DNA of 64,000 nt from Giardia muris. Lineage: Eukaryota > Fornicata > Diplomonadida > Hexamitidae. The translations under genes were made by a program, and so were the position numbers. Positions 10,292 through 22,254 of this stretch are shown here, piece by piece (position 1 is the stretch's first letter; each line of letters begins with the position of its first letter). The DNA lies in the NCBI GenBank assembly GCA_006247105.1, contig CM016926.1:1-64000 (forward strand), in the 5' to 3' direction. The notes below the pieces were generated by a model that ran no database searches, was not told where the DNA came from, and saw only the letters and a list, made by a program, of their open reading frames with translations.

Positions 10292-11856
10292 TCACTTCCC
10301 CCTGCACCCGAACCACCAACCGAGGAAGCCCCCGAGGCCTCCCAGGACCAGCAGGACGGCGATGACGATCCCCGCAATGGCACCCCCCGAGAGCCCCGAG
10401 GAGCTGGAGGAGGGGGGAGAGGGGCAGGCATTGTTGGTGGGAGGGGACCCGTCCCAGCAGAGGGTGCACTTCCCATTTGGACAGGAGGTGCACCCACTGG
10501 GACAGGCCGTGCAGTCGGAGGGGCCGGTCACAGCAGTAGTGTTGTAGTACCCCACTGAGAGGCACTTGGTGCAGTCCGTCCCACTCGTGCAGGTGGCGCA
10601 CCCGGGGGCGCAGGAGACGAGGACGGTCCCATTGAGGTAGAGGCCCGAGTCAGCCTTGACAGCTGTGCAGACCCCATTAGAGGCCGTGGTGCAGGCGCTC
10701 TTCCCGACCTCCGTGGAGACGTTGTAGCAGCCCCCGTTGAGGAGGAAGAAGTTAGTGGTCGAGGCCCCGGTCACGTCCTGGCACTTCCCGCACCTCGTGG
10801 AGGACGCATCGAGGGCGCTTCCGTCCTCCTTCTGGCAGATCTGGGTCGCCCTCGTCACGTTCGTCGAGGCGACCAGAAGGCATTCTCCGTTGATCGGGAC
10901 GAAGCCCGGCTTGCACTCGGAGCAGACCGTCGTGTTCCCGACCAGGAACTGCTTCTCCTTCGCACAGACGCCCAGCTCGGCGGCCTTGAAGGTCGAGTAG
11001 CATCCCTCGAGGTAGGGGACGTATCCATTGAGGCAGGACGTGCAGGTGCCGGAGGAGTCGGTGCAGACCTTCTTGGTGGTCTCGTTTGCAGGAACACACC
11101 CCCCGTCGATCGGGGCCTGATCAGTCGGACACTCGGTGCAGACGAGCCCCGGACCGAGGTTGGTGCAGGAGGTGCAGTTCTTGGGACAGGAGTCGCAGGA
11201 CGTGATGGCAAGGGAGGAGTTGTAGGTCGGGCCGAAGGAGGGGAGGCAGACCTTGCAGGTCTTCTCGTCCGTGTCGCACGTCTTGCAGTTCTGGATGGTG
11301 CAGGCCTTGCAGGTCTTGTCGGCAAGGCCGAAGCCGGGGCTGCAGGCGGAGCAGGTGTTCTCAGCACTCACCTGGGCACAGTTGGAGCACTTGGTGGTGT
11401 CACTACAGGAGACGCAGCTCCCGTCCCCCTTGGGGAGGAAGCCACTGGCACAGGAGGTGCAGGTGACGGATGACTCGTAGGTGCAGGTGTTGCAGTTCGC
11501 CTTCCCGTTCGTGCTGTCACTGCAGAGGTAGAGGGTGTCACTCTTGACGAAGGTGACCGCGTCCTTGTCCGGGACGGCCGTGCACTTCCCCCCGGTGGCC
11601 GTCTTGCAGAGCTTGTTCCCGGGAGAGGCGTCCTTCTTGTAGCACCCACCATAGAAGAGGAAGTAGTTCCCCGTTCCACACGACTCACACGTGCCATCGG
11701 CAGTTGGGGACTTCTGAGTACAGTCACTGCCTGGAGTCCCACACTTCCCATTGATCGGGGCCTGACTCGTCTCACTGCACTTCTTGCAGAACTCTCCATC
11801 AACCCCCGGGATGGTGAAGGTCGAACCACCCCCGTCTCATCCTTCCCCTTCACCAT
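10292..11856 (-). pseudogene. VSP unit 5, no in-frame ATG
   Basis: About 514 codons are open from 11836 (after an in-frame TGA at 11837-11839) to TGA at 10292-10294. No ATG lies in phase and the first GTG is at 11371. The N-terminal third (FCKKCSETSQAPINGKC) is related to unit 7. The central block (KTCDTDEKTC, SFGPTYNSSLAITSCDSC, KNCTSC) and the C-terminal third (CLSVGYYNTT) are shared with units 7 and 10, and the central block also with unit 8. The tail is the common one. Confidence 0.78.
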
Positions 11857-11860
11857 TCAC

Positions 11861-13756
11861 TCACTTCCCCCTGCATCCGAACCACCAACCGAGGAAGCCC
11901 CCGAGGCCTCCCAGCACCAGCAGGACGGCGATGACGATCCCCGCAATGGCGCCCCCAGAGAGCCCCGAGGAGCTGGAGGAGGGGACGGCACTGCACTTCC
12001 CGTCGGTCGGAGCACTCCCGTCCCAGCACGTGATGCAGGCCGAGGCGGAGCACGTCGTGCAGCCACTGGGGCAGGCCGTGCAGTCAGAGGAGGAGGTGAC
12101 GGAGGTCGTGTTGTAGTACCCGAGACCGCAGGACGTGCAGGCGGTCGCGTTCGTGCAGGCCCCACAACCGGCCGGACAGAGGGTGAAGACGCCACTGGAG
12201 AGGGGGAAGGGGGAGCCATTGGCAGCAGTAGTGCACTGACCATTGGAGGCCGTTTGACACAGCTTGCTCCCGACGGAGTTCGAGGTCGTGGGGTAGCAGC
12301 CCCCCTCGAAGAGGAAGTAGCTGACGCTCCCAACAGTCGAACAGTTCTCGCACCTCGTGGCGGTCCCGTCGACAGGAGTCGTCCCGTCCGCCTTCTTGCA
12401 GACGTCGTTGGTGGCCGTCCTCGAGATGGTCGAACTGACCTCGAGGCACGTCCCGTCGATCGGAACACTTCCCTTCTTGCACTCCTTGCACACCAGGGCC
12501 TCCCCGACGAGAAGCTGGTTGCTCCTGGCACAGAGGCCCGTCTTGTCCGCATCGAAGGAGGAGAGGCAGGAGGAGTTGGAGAGCATGCATCCGTTGAGGC
12601 AGGACGTGCAGGAGAAGGACGTGGAGTAGGTGCAGGTGTCGCAGTTCGCCTTCCCGTTCGTCGCGTCCCCGCAGAGGTAGAGCTTGGTGTCCTTGAGGAA
12701 GGCGATGGAGGTCGGGGTCGAGCAGGTCCCGTCTGCCGCCCGAGTCGTCATTGCCGTGCACAGCTTGTTCCCGACCCCATCTGCCTGTTTGTAGCACCCC
12801 CCGTTGAAGAGGAAGTGGGTGTTCGAGGACCCACAGGAGTCGCAGACCCCGACCTGAGTTCCATCTTGGCTCGTCGTGCATGAGCTGGTCTGATCGGCCT
12901 TCCCCCCTTCCACCTTCAGACACCTCCCGTCGACGGGGGCGAGCCCCTTCCCGCACTTACCGCAGAGGACCTCGGACCAGCCCGGGACGGAGAAGGACTC
13001 GAGGCAGATCCCGAGGCTCTTGAGGCTCTCGGGGCTAAAGCAGCCGTCGTGGAAGAAGAGGCTCCCCTCCTTGCAGGCCGTGCACTTCCCGGCATTGGAG
13101 GCAGGGGTGCAGGAGGAGGCACTGTCCTTGAGGACGCACTTCCCGTTGACGGGGACGTGAGTGTCATCATTGCACTCGAGACACACGAAGCTGGTCCCGA
13201 TCTGCATGCAGCTCTTGCAGTTCTCGTCCGATGAGCAGCTGACGCAGGAGGTGATCGTTGGTGCCTCGAGGCTCTCCACGACAGGCCCGAACCCGGAGGC
13301 GCACTCCGTGCAGGTCGACTTGTCGGCGGCGGGGGAGGTGCAGGTCTTGCAGTTGAGAACCCCGTTCGTCTTATCATCACAGGTGTAGAGGCCTGATGGG
13401 TTGGAGTTACTCCCCTTCACGAAGATGCCCGTCGCAGTATCAGCCCTCTCTGAGCACTGCCCTTTGGTGGCCGTCTTGCAGAGAGCAGCACCCTCTGTTC
13501 CTGCCTGGTTGTAGCACCCCCCGTAGAAGAGGAAGTAGGTCCCTGTGCATGCCGTGCAGACACCATTGGAACACGTGTTGCTCCCGACGGTCGAGCTGCA
13601 CGTCCCGTCGATCGAGGCCTCGGTCGTGGTCGCGCACTCCTTGCAGACCCTCCCCAGCGTCCCGAGGTCGAGGCAGCTCCCCGTCTTGCTGTCGCCTGAT
13701 GTCTCTCCTTCCGTGCACGAGAGGACTCTCGCGTTCTTCCCTCCCCCCTTCACCAT
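11861..13756 (-). pseudogene. VSP unit 6, intact 631-codon frame lacking a signal peptide
   Basis: Unbroken frame from the junction ATG (13754-13756) to TGA at 11861-11863, of the same class as units 1 and 3. It differs from them near the C-terminus, where the cysteine-rich segment after CENCSTVGSVSYFLFEGG carries a different block (TTSNSVGSKLC, AANGSPFPLSSG) that resembles units 9, 11 and 13. That substitution is a likely conversion tract. N-terminus MVKGGGKNARVLSC, no hydrophobic leader. Confidence 0.78.
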
Positions 13757-13760
13757 TCAC

Positions 13761-15260
13761 TCACTTCCCCCTGCACCCGAACCACCAACCGAGGAAGCCC
13801 CCGAGGCCTCCCAGCACCAGCAGGACGGCGATGACGATCCCCGCAATGGCACCCCCAGAGAGCCCCGAGGAGCTGGAGGAGGGGGGAGGGGGGCAGGCAT
13901 CCTTGGTGGGGGCGGAGCCGTCCCAGCAGAGGTTGCACGTCCCATTTGGACAGGAGGTGCACCCACTGGGACAGGCCGTGCAGTCGGAGGGGCTGGTCAC
14001 AGTAGTGGAGTTGTAGTACCCCACTGAGAGGCACTTGGTGCAGTCCGTCCCACTCGTGCAGGTGGCGCACCCGGGGGCGCAGGAGGTGAGGACGGTCCCA
14101 TTGAGGTAGAGGCCCGAGTCAGCCTTGACAGCTGTGCAGACCCCACCAGAGGCCGTGGTGCAGGCGCTCTTCCCGACCTCCGTGGAGGCGTTGTAGCAGC
14201 CCCCGTTGAGGAGGAAGAAGTTAGTGGTCGTGGACCCGGTCACGTCCTGGCACTTCCCGCACCTCGTGGAGGACGCATCGAGGGCGCTTCCGTCCTCCTT
14301 CTGGCAGATCTGGGTCGCCCTCGTCACGTTCGTCGAGGCGACCAGAAGGCATTCTCCGTTGATCGGGACGAAGCCCGGCTTGCACTCGGAGCAGACCGTC
14401 GTGTTCCCGACCAGGAACTGCTTCTCCTTCGCACAGACGCCCAGCTCGGCGGCCTTGAAGGTCGAGTAGCATCCCTCGAGGTAGGGGACGTATCCATTGA
14501 GGCAGGACGTGCAGGTGCCGGAGGAGTCGGTGCAGACCTTCTTGGTGGTCTCGTTTGCAGGAACACACCCCCCGTCGATCGGGGCCTGATCAGTCGGACA
14601 CTCGGTGCAGACGAGCCCCGGACCGAGGTTGGTGCAGGAGGTGCAGTTCTTGGGACAGGAGTCGCAGGACGTGATGGCAAGGGAGGAGTTGTAGGTCGGG
14701 CCGAAGGAGGGGAGGCAGACCTTGCAGGTCTTCTCGTCCGTGTCGCACGTCTTGCAGTTCTGGATGGTACAGGCCTTGCAGGTCTTGCCAGTCTCTCCAA
14801 CAAGGCCAAAGCCGGGAAGGCAGGTCTGACAGGTGAAGGTGCTTGTATCCGAGGCGTAGGTGCATGTACCGCAGTTCTCTTTTCCTCCCGCATCTGTCGA
14901 GTTGTCACTGCAGAGGTAGAGAACCTCACTCTTGATGAAGGCGGGAGAGTTATCCTGGAGATCGGTGCACTTCCCAGCAACCACGGTCTTGCAGAGCTTG
15001 TTCCCGGGAGAGGTGTCCGTCTTGTAGCACCCACCATAGAAGAGGAAGTAGTCCGTACTTGAGTCTCCACACTTTGTACAGGCACCATTGGCACAAGTAG
15101 CACCCGAGACAGTATTAGTCGCCCCACACACCCCATCGATCGGGGCCTCCGACTCGGTCGAACACTTCTTGCAGAACTCTCCATCAACCCCCGGGATGGT
15201 GAACTTTGAGTTTGCCTCGCACTCTCCCGTGGCTCGAGCCTTCCCTCCCCCCTTCACCAT
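13761..15260 (-). pseudogene. VSP unit 7, intact 499-codon frame lacking a signal peptide
   Basis: The junction ATG (15258-15260) is in phase, giving MVKGGGKARATGECEANSKF and then a VSP ectodomain of the shorter class. Apart from the first residue I see no methionine in the frame. The centre (CKACTIQNCKTCDTDEKTC through CLSVGYYNST) is almost the same as in unit 5. The 5' third (STESEAPIDGVC, CANGACTKCG) is distinctive. The stop is TGA at 13761-13763. No signal peptide. Confidence 0.78.
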
Positions 15261-15267
15261 TCACCAT

Positions 15268-16859
15268 TTACTTCCCCCTACATCCGAACCACCAACCGAG
15301 GAAGCCCCCGAGACCCCCCAGGACCAGCAGGACGGCAATGACGATCCCCGCAATGGCACCCCCCGAGAGCCCCGAGGAGCTGGAGGAGGGGGGAGAGGGG
15401 CAGGTCCCATTGAAGGATGACCCGTCCCAGCAGGTCGTGCAGGCCGTCGTGTTGCATCCCGTGCAGCCCGAGTGGTAGATCGAGCACGCCTTGCAGTCGG
15501 GGGTGGCAGAAGCATTGGTGTTGGCGTTGTAGTACCCGAAGCCGCAGGACGTGCAGGTGACGGCACCGCTCGAGGAGGTGCAGGCTCCGCACCCCGGGAC
15601 CTTCGAGGAGCAGGAGGCGAGGACGTTGTTGTCGAGGTAGAGGCCCGAGGTGGTATTGACAGTCTTGCAGACCCCACCAGAGGCCGTGGTGCAGGCGCTC
15701 TTCCCGACCTCCGTGGAGGCGTTGTAGCAGCCCCCGTTGAGGAGGAAGAAGTTAGTGGTCGTGGACCCGGTCACGTCCTGGCACTTCCCGCACCTCGTGG
15801 AGGACGCATCGAGGGCGCTTCCGTCCTCCTTCTGGCAGATCTGGGTCGCCCTCGTCACGTTCGTCGAGGCGACCAGAAGGCATTCTCCGTTGATCGGGAC
15901 GAAGCCCGGCTTGCACTCGGAGCAGACCGTCGTGTTCCCGACCAGGAACTGCTTCTCCTTCGCACAGACGCCCAGCTCGGCGGCCTTGAAGGTCGAGTAG
16001 CATCCCTCGAGGTAGGGGACGTATCCATTGAGGCAGGACGTGCAGGTGCCGGAGGAGTCGGTGCAGACCTTGTCGTTCTTATCCACGCACGTCCCGTCGA
16101 TCGGGGCCTGACCAGTCGGACACTCGGTGCAGACGAGCCCCGGACCGAGGTTGGTGCAGGAGGTGCAGTTCTTGGGACAGGAGTCGCAGGACGTGATGGC
16201 AAGGGAGGAGTTGTAGGTCGGGCCGAAGGAGGGGAGGCAGGCCGAACAGGTCTTCTCGTCCGTGTCGCACGTCTTGCAGTTCTGGATGGTGCAGGCCTTG
16301 CAGGTCGAGCCGGCAAGAAGGCCGAAGCCGGGGCTGCAGGCGGAGCAGGTGTCGGCAGCACTCACCTGGGCACAGTTGGAGCACTTGGAGGTGTCACTGC
16401 ATGTCTCGCAGCTCCCGTCGGTCTTGGGGAGGTAGTCCTTGGCACAGGAGGTGCACTTGAAGGTCGAGTCGTATGTGCAGGTCTCGCAGTTCGCCTTCCC
16501 GTTCGTGCTGTCACTGCAGAGGTAGAGGATGTCACTCTTGACGAAGGTGACCGCGTCCTTGTCCGGGACGGCCGTGCACTTCCCGTTGGTGGCCGTCTTG
16601 CAGAGCTTGTTCCCGGGAGAGGTGTCCGTCTTGTAACAACCCCCGTTGAACAGGAAGTACGGATCTGGGCAGGCCGTGCAGGCACCACTACCACAAGTAG
16701 CACCATTCCCAATCGTGGTGGCCGCAGCAGTGTCACAGAGCCCGTTGACAGGGGCGGAGTTAGTGTTAGTCGAGACATCGCACTTCTTGCAGAACGTCCC
16801 CTCAACCCCTGGGATGGTGAAGGTCGAACCACCCCCGTCTCATCCTTCCCCTTCACCAT
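15268..16859 (-). pseudogene. VSP unit 8, no in-frame ATG, TAA stop
   Basis: About 523 codons are open from 16839 to TAA at 15268-15270, following an in-frame TGA at 16840-16842. The first GTG is at 16365. The unit is a mosaic. Its 5' edge (STFTIPGVEGTFCKKCDVSTNT) matches units 2 and 4, its middle matches units 5, 7 and 10, and its C-terminal segment (CSSKVPGCGACTSSSG, YNANTNASATPDCKAC) is found in no other unit here. The junction is also a variant: TAAATGGTGAATGGTGAAGG, with a duplicated ATGGTGAA and an AGTAAAT signal. Confidence 0.78.
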
Positions 16860-16863
16860 TCAC

Positions 16864-18756
16864 TCACTTCCCCCTGCATCCGAACCACCAACCGAGGAAG
16901 CCCCCGAGGCCTCCCAGCACCAGCAGGACGGCAATGACGATCCCCGCAATGGCACCCCCCGAGAGCCCCGAGGAGCTGGAGGAGGGGACGGCACTGCACT
17001 TCCCGTCGGTCGGAGCACTCCCGTCCCAGCACGTGATGCAGGCCGAGGCGGAGCACGTCGTGCAGCCACTGGGGCAGGCCGTGCAGTCAGAGGAGGAGGT
17101 GACGGAGGTCGTGTTGTAGTACCCGAGACCGCAGGACGTGCAGGCGGTCGCGTTCGTGCAGGCCCCACACCCGGCCGGACAGAGGGTGAAGACGCCTGAG
17201 GTCGTATTGAGAGGGAAGGGGGAGCCACTGGCAGCAGTAGTGCACTTCCCATTGGAGGCCGATGAGCACAGCTTGCTCCCGACGGAGTTCGAGGTCGTGG
17301 GATAGCAGCCCCCCTCGAAGAGGAAGTAGGTCGTCGAGCAGTTCTCGCACCTCGTGGCGGTCCCGTCGACAGGAGTCCCGTCGGCCTTCTTGCAGACGTC
17401 GTTGGTGGCCGTCCTCGAGATGGTCGAGCTGACCTCGAGGCACGTCCCGTCGATCGGAACACTTCCCTTCTTGCACTCCTTGCACACCAGGGCCTCCCCG
17501 ACGAGAAGCTGGTTGCTGTTGGCACAGAGGCCCGTCTTGTCCGCATCGAAGGAGGAGAGGCAGGAGGAGTTGGAGAGCATGCATCCGTTGAGGCAGGACG
17601 TGCAGGAGAAGGACCCGGAGTAGGTGCAGGTGTTGCAGTTCGCCTTCCCGTTCGTCGCGTCCCCGCAGAGGTAGAGCTTGGTGTCCTTGAGGAAGGCGAT
17701 GGAGGTCGGGGTCGAGCAGGTCCCGTCTGCCGCCCGAGTCGTCATTGCCGTGCACAGCTTGTTCCCGGGCTCCTTTGACTGGTTGTAGCACCCCCCGTTG
17801 AAGAGGAAGTGGGTGTTCGAGGACCCACAGGAGTCGCAGACCCCGACCTGAGTGTCCTTTTGGCTCGTCGTGCATGAGCTGGTCGGATCGGCCTTCCCCC
17901 CTTCCACCTTTATACACCTCCCGTCGACGGGGGCGAGCCCCTTCCCGCACTTACCGCAGAGGACCTCGGACCAGCCCGGGACGGAGAAGGACTCGAGGCA
18001 GATCCCGAGGCTCTTGAGGCTCTCGGGGCTGAAGCAGCCGTCGTGGAAGAAGAGGCTCCCCTCCTTGCAGGCCGTGCACTTCCCGGCATTGGAGGCAGGG
18101 GTGCAGGAGGAGGCACTGTCCTTGAGGACGCACTTCCCGTTGACGGGGACGTGAGTGTCATCATTGCACTCGAGACACACGAAGCTGGTCCCGATCTGCA
18201 TGCAGCTCTTGCAGTTCTTGTCCGATGAGCAGCTGACACAGGAGGTGATCGTTGGTGCATCGAGGCTCTCCACGACAGGCCCGAATCCGGAGGCGCACTC
18301 CGTGCAGGTCGGCTTGTCGGCGGCGGGGGAGGTGCAGGTCTTGCAGTTGGGAACCCCGTTCGTCTTATCATCACAGGTGTAGAGGCCTGAGGGGTTGGAC
18401 TCGCTCCCCTTCACGAAGATGCCCGTCGCAGTATCAGCCCTCTCTGAGCACTTCCCGTTCGATGCCGTCTGGCAGAGAGCAGCGCCCTCGCCTCCTGCCT
18501 GGTTGTAGCATCCCCCGTAGAAGAGGAAGTAGGTCCCTGTGCATGCCGTGCAGACACCAGTGGTTGTGTCCTTCGTACAATCATCGGCTGTTGGAGCCTT
18601 GCACGTCCCGTCGATCGAGGCCTGGTTCGTGTCACTGCACTCCTTGCAGACCTTCCCCAGTGTCCCGAGGTCGAGGCAGCTCCCCGTCTTGCAGTTGCCT
18701 GATGCCGTCCCTTCCGTACACGAGAGGACTCTCGCGTTCTTCCCTCCCCTCACCAT
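16864..18756 (-). pseudogene. VSP unit 9, intact 630-codon frame lacking a signal peptide
   Basis: Unbroken frame from the junction ATG (18754-18756) to TGA at 16864-16866. The start reads MVRGGKNARVLSCTEG because the junction is three bases shorter (ATGGTGAGGGGAGGG). The N-terminal insert (SDTNQASIDGTC, KAPTADDCTKDTTTGVC) is unlike units 1, 3 and 6 but related to unit 13. The rest is of the 630-residue class with the C-terminal block TTSNSVGSKLCSSASNG. No hydrophobic leader. Confidence 0.78.
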
Positions 18757-18760
18757 TCAC

Positions 18761-20337
18761 TCACTTCCCCCTGCACCCGAACCACCAACCGAGGAAGCCC
18801 CCGAGGCCTCCCAGCACCAGCAGGACGGCGATGACGATCCCCGCAATGGCACCCCCCGAGAGCCCCGAGGAGCTGGAGGAGGGGGGAGAGGGGCAGGCAT
18901 CCTTGGTGGGGGCGGAGCCGTCCCAGCAGAGGGTGCACGTCCCATTTGGACAGGAGGTGCACCCACTGGGACAGGCCGTGCAGTCGGAGGGGCCGGTCAC
19001 AGTAGTAGTGTTGTAGTACCCCACTGAGAGGCACTTGGTGCAGTCCGTCCCACTCGTGCAGGTGGCGCACCCGGGGGCGCAGGAGGTGAGGACGGTCCCA
19101 TTGAGGTAGAGGCCCGAGTCAGCCTTGACAGCTGTGCAGACCCCACCAGAGGCCGTGGTGCAGGCGCTCTTCCCGACCTCCGTGGAGGCGTTGTAGCAGC
19201 CCCCGTTGAGGAGGAAGAACTGAGTAGCCGGGGTCCCGGTCACGTCCTGGCACTTCCCGCACCTCGTGGAGGACGCGTCGGGGGCGCTTCCGTCCTCCTT
19301 CTGGCAGATCTGGGTCGCCCTCGTCACGTTCGTCGAGGCGACCAGAAGGCATTCTCCGTTGATCGGGACGAAGCCCGGCTTGCACTCGGAGCAGACCGTC
19401 GTGTTCCCGACCAGGAACTGCTTCTCCTTCGCACAGACGCCCAGCTCGGCGGCCTTGAAGGTCGAGTAGCATCCCTCGAGGTAGGGGACGTATCCATTGA
19501 GGCAGGACGTGCAGGTGCCGGAGGAGTCGGTGCAGACCTTCTTGGTGGTCTCGTTTGCAGGAACACACCCCCCGTCGATCGGGACCTGACCAGTCGGACA
19601 CTCGGTGCAGACGAGCCCCGGACCGAGGTTGGTGCAGGAGGTGCAGTTCTTGGGACAGGAGTCGCAGGACGTGATGGCAAGGGAGGAGTTGTAGGTCGGG
19701 CCGAAGGAGGGGAGGCAGGCCGAACAGGTCTTCTCGTCCGTGTCGCACGTCTTGCAGTTCTGGATGGTGCAGGCCTTGCAGGTCGAGCCGGCAAGAAGGC
19801 CGAAGCCGGGGCTGCAGGCGGAGCAGGTGTCGGCAGCACTCACCTGGGCACAGTTGGAGCACTTGGAGGTGTCACTGCATGTCTCGCAGCTCCCGTCGGT
19901 CTTGGGGAGGTAGTCCTTGGCACAGGAGGTGCACTTGAAGGTCGAGTCGTATGTGCAGGTCTCGCAGTTCGCCTTCCCGTTCGTGCTGTCACTGCAGAGG
20001 TAGAGGATGTCACTCTTGACGAAGGTGACCGCGTCCTTGTCCGGGACGGCCGTGCACTTCCCGTTGGTGGCCGTCTTGCAGAGCTTGTTCCCGGGAGAGG
20101 TGTCCGTCTTGTAACAACCCCCGTTGAACAGGAAGTACGGATCTGGGCAGGCCGTGCAGGCACCACTACCACAAGTAGCACCATTCCCAATCGTGGTGGC
20201 CGCAGCAGTGTCACAGAGCCCGTTGACAGGGGCGGAGTTAGTGTTAGTCGAGACATCGCACTTCTTGCAGAACGTCCCCTCAACCCCTGGGATGGTGAAG
20301 GTCGAACCACCCCCGTCTCATCCTTCCCCTTCACCAT
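18761..20337 (-). pseudogene. VSP unit 10, no in-frame ATG
   Basis: About 518 codons are open from 20317 to TGA at 18761-18763, after an in-frame TGA at 20318-20320. The first GTG is at 19843. The 5' 500 bases look the same as those of unit 8 at an offset of 3478, whereas the C-terminal third follows units 5 and 7 (CLSVGYYNTT) instead of unit 8. This makes it the clearest mosaic pair in the array. Confidence 0.78.
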
Positions 20338-20341
20338 TCAC

Positions 20342-22250
20342 TCACTTCCCCCTGCATCCGAACCACCAACCGAGGAAGCCCCCGAGGCCTCCCAGCACCA
20401 GCAGGACGGCAATGACGATCCCCGCAATGGCACCCCCCGAGAGCCCCGAGGAGCTGGAGGAGGGGACGGCACTGCACTTCCCGTCGGTCGGAGCACTCCC
20501 GTCCCAGCACGTGATGCAGGCCGAGGCGGAGCACGTCGTGCAGCCACTGGGGCAGGCCGTGCAGTCAGAGGAGGAGGTGACGGAGGTCGTGTTGTAGTAC
20601 CCGAGACCGCAGGACGTGCAGGCGGTCGCGTTCGTGCAGGCCCCACACCCGGCCGGACAGAGGGTGAAGACGCCTGAGGTCGTATTGAGAGGGAAGGGGG
20701 AGCCACTGGCAGCAGTAGTGCACTTCCCATTGGAGGCCGATGAGCACAGCTTGCTCCCGACGGAGTTCGAGGTCGTGGGATAGCAGCCCCCCTCGAAGAG
20801 GAAGTAGGTCGTCGAGCAGTTCTCGCACCTCGTGGCGGTCCCGTCGACAGGAGTCCCGTCGGCCTTCTTGCAGACGTCGTTGGTGGTCGTCCTCGAGATG
20901 GTCGAACTGACCTCGAGGCACGTCCCGTCGATCGGAACACTTCCCTTCTTGCACTCCTTGCACACCAGGGCCTCCCCGACGAGAAGCTGGTTGCTCCTGG
21001 CACAGAGGCCCGTCTTGTCCGCATCGAAGGAGGAGAGGCAGGAGGAGTTGGAGAGCATGCATCCGTTGAGGCAGGACGTGCAGGAGAAGGACCCGGAGTA
21101 GGTGCAGGTGTTGCAGTTCGCCTTCCCGTTCGTCGCGTCCCCGCAGAGGTAGAGCTTGGTGTCCTTGAGGAAGGCGATGGAGGTCGGGGTCGAGCAGGTC
21201 CCGTCTGCCGTCCGAGTCGTCATTGCCTTGCACAGCTTGTTCCCGGGCTCCTTTGACTGGTCGTAGCACCCCCCGTTGAAGAGGAAGTGGGTGCTCGAGG
21301 ACCCACAGGAGTTGCAGACCCCGACCTGAGTGTCCTTTTGGCTCGTCGTGCATGAGCTGGTCGGATCGGCCTTCCCCCCTTCCACCTTTATACACCTCCC
21401 GTCGACGGGGGCGAGCCCCTTCCCGCACTTACCGCAGAGGACCTCGGACCAGCCCGGGACGGAGAAGGACTCGAGGCAGATCCCGAGGCTCTTGAGGCTC
21501 TCGGGGCTAAAGCAGCCGTCGTGGAAGAAGAGGCTCCCCTCCTTGCAGGCCGTGCACTTCCCGGCATTGGAGGCAGGGGTGCAGGAGGAGGCACTGTCCT
21601 TGAGGACGCACTTCCCGTCGACGGGGACGTGAGTGGCAGCATTGCACTCGAGACACACGAAGCTGGTCCCGATCTGCATGCAGCTCTTGCAGTTCTCGTT
21701 CGATGAGCAGTTGACGCAGGAGGTGATCGTTGGTGCATCGAGGCTCTCCACGACAGGCCCGAACCCGGAGGCGCACTCCGTGCAGGTCGGCTTGTCGGCG
21801 GCGGGGGAGGTGCAGGTCTTGCAGTTGGGAACCCCGTTCGTCTCGTCATCACAGGTGTAGAGGCCTGTTGGAGCATCCTTGCTCCCCTTCACGAAGATGC
21901 CTGCCGTAGTATCAGCCCTCTTTGAGCACTGCCCTTTGGTGGCCGTCTTGCAGAGAGCCTGCCCCTTTCCAGCTGTCTGAGTGCTGTAGCAGCCCCCGTA
22001 GAAGAGGAAGTTGTTGGCTGCATTCCCGCACGAGCTGCACGTCCCGTTGTTCGCATTGACACAATCGTTCCCACTGGTCGAGGTGCACTCCCCGTCGATT
22101 GGGAACTCAGCAGCTCGAGTCGTGGTCGCGCACTCCTTGCAGACCTTCCCCAGCGTCCCGAGGTCGAGGCAGCTCCCCGTCTTGCAGTTGCCTGATGCCG
22201 TCCCTTCCGTACACGAGAGGTCTCTCGCGTTCTTCCCTCCCCTTCACCAT
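20342..22250 (-). pseudogene. VSP unit 11, no in-frame ATG
   Basis: About 633 codons are open from 22243 to TGA at 20342-20344. An in-frame TGA lies at 22244-22246 and the first GTG at 21892. The junction ATG (22250) is out of phase. The 5' segment is distinctive (RAAEFPIDGECTSTSGNDC, FLFYGGCYSTQTAGKG). From FVKGSKDAPTGLYTC on it follows units 9 and 13. Standard helix and CRGK tail. Confidence 0.78.
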
Positions 22251-22254
22251 TCAC

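Noticed and set aside
15472..17199. 575-codon plus-strand open frame across VSP units 8 and 9
   Set aside because: It is the antisense of GC-rich VSP sequence. It crosses a unit junction, has no domain, and similar antisense frames occur over every unit.
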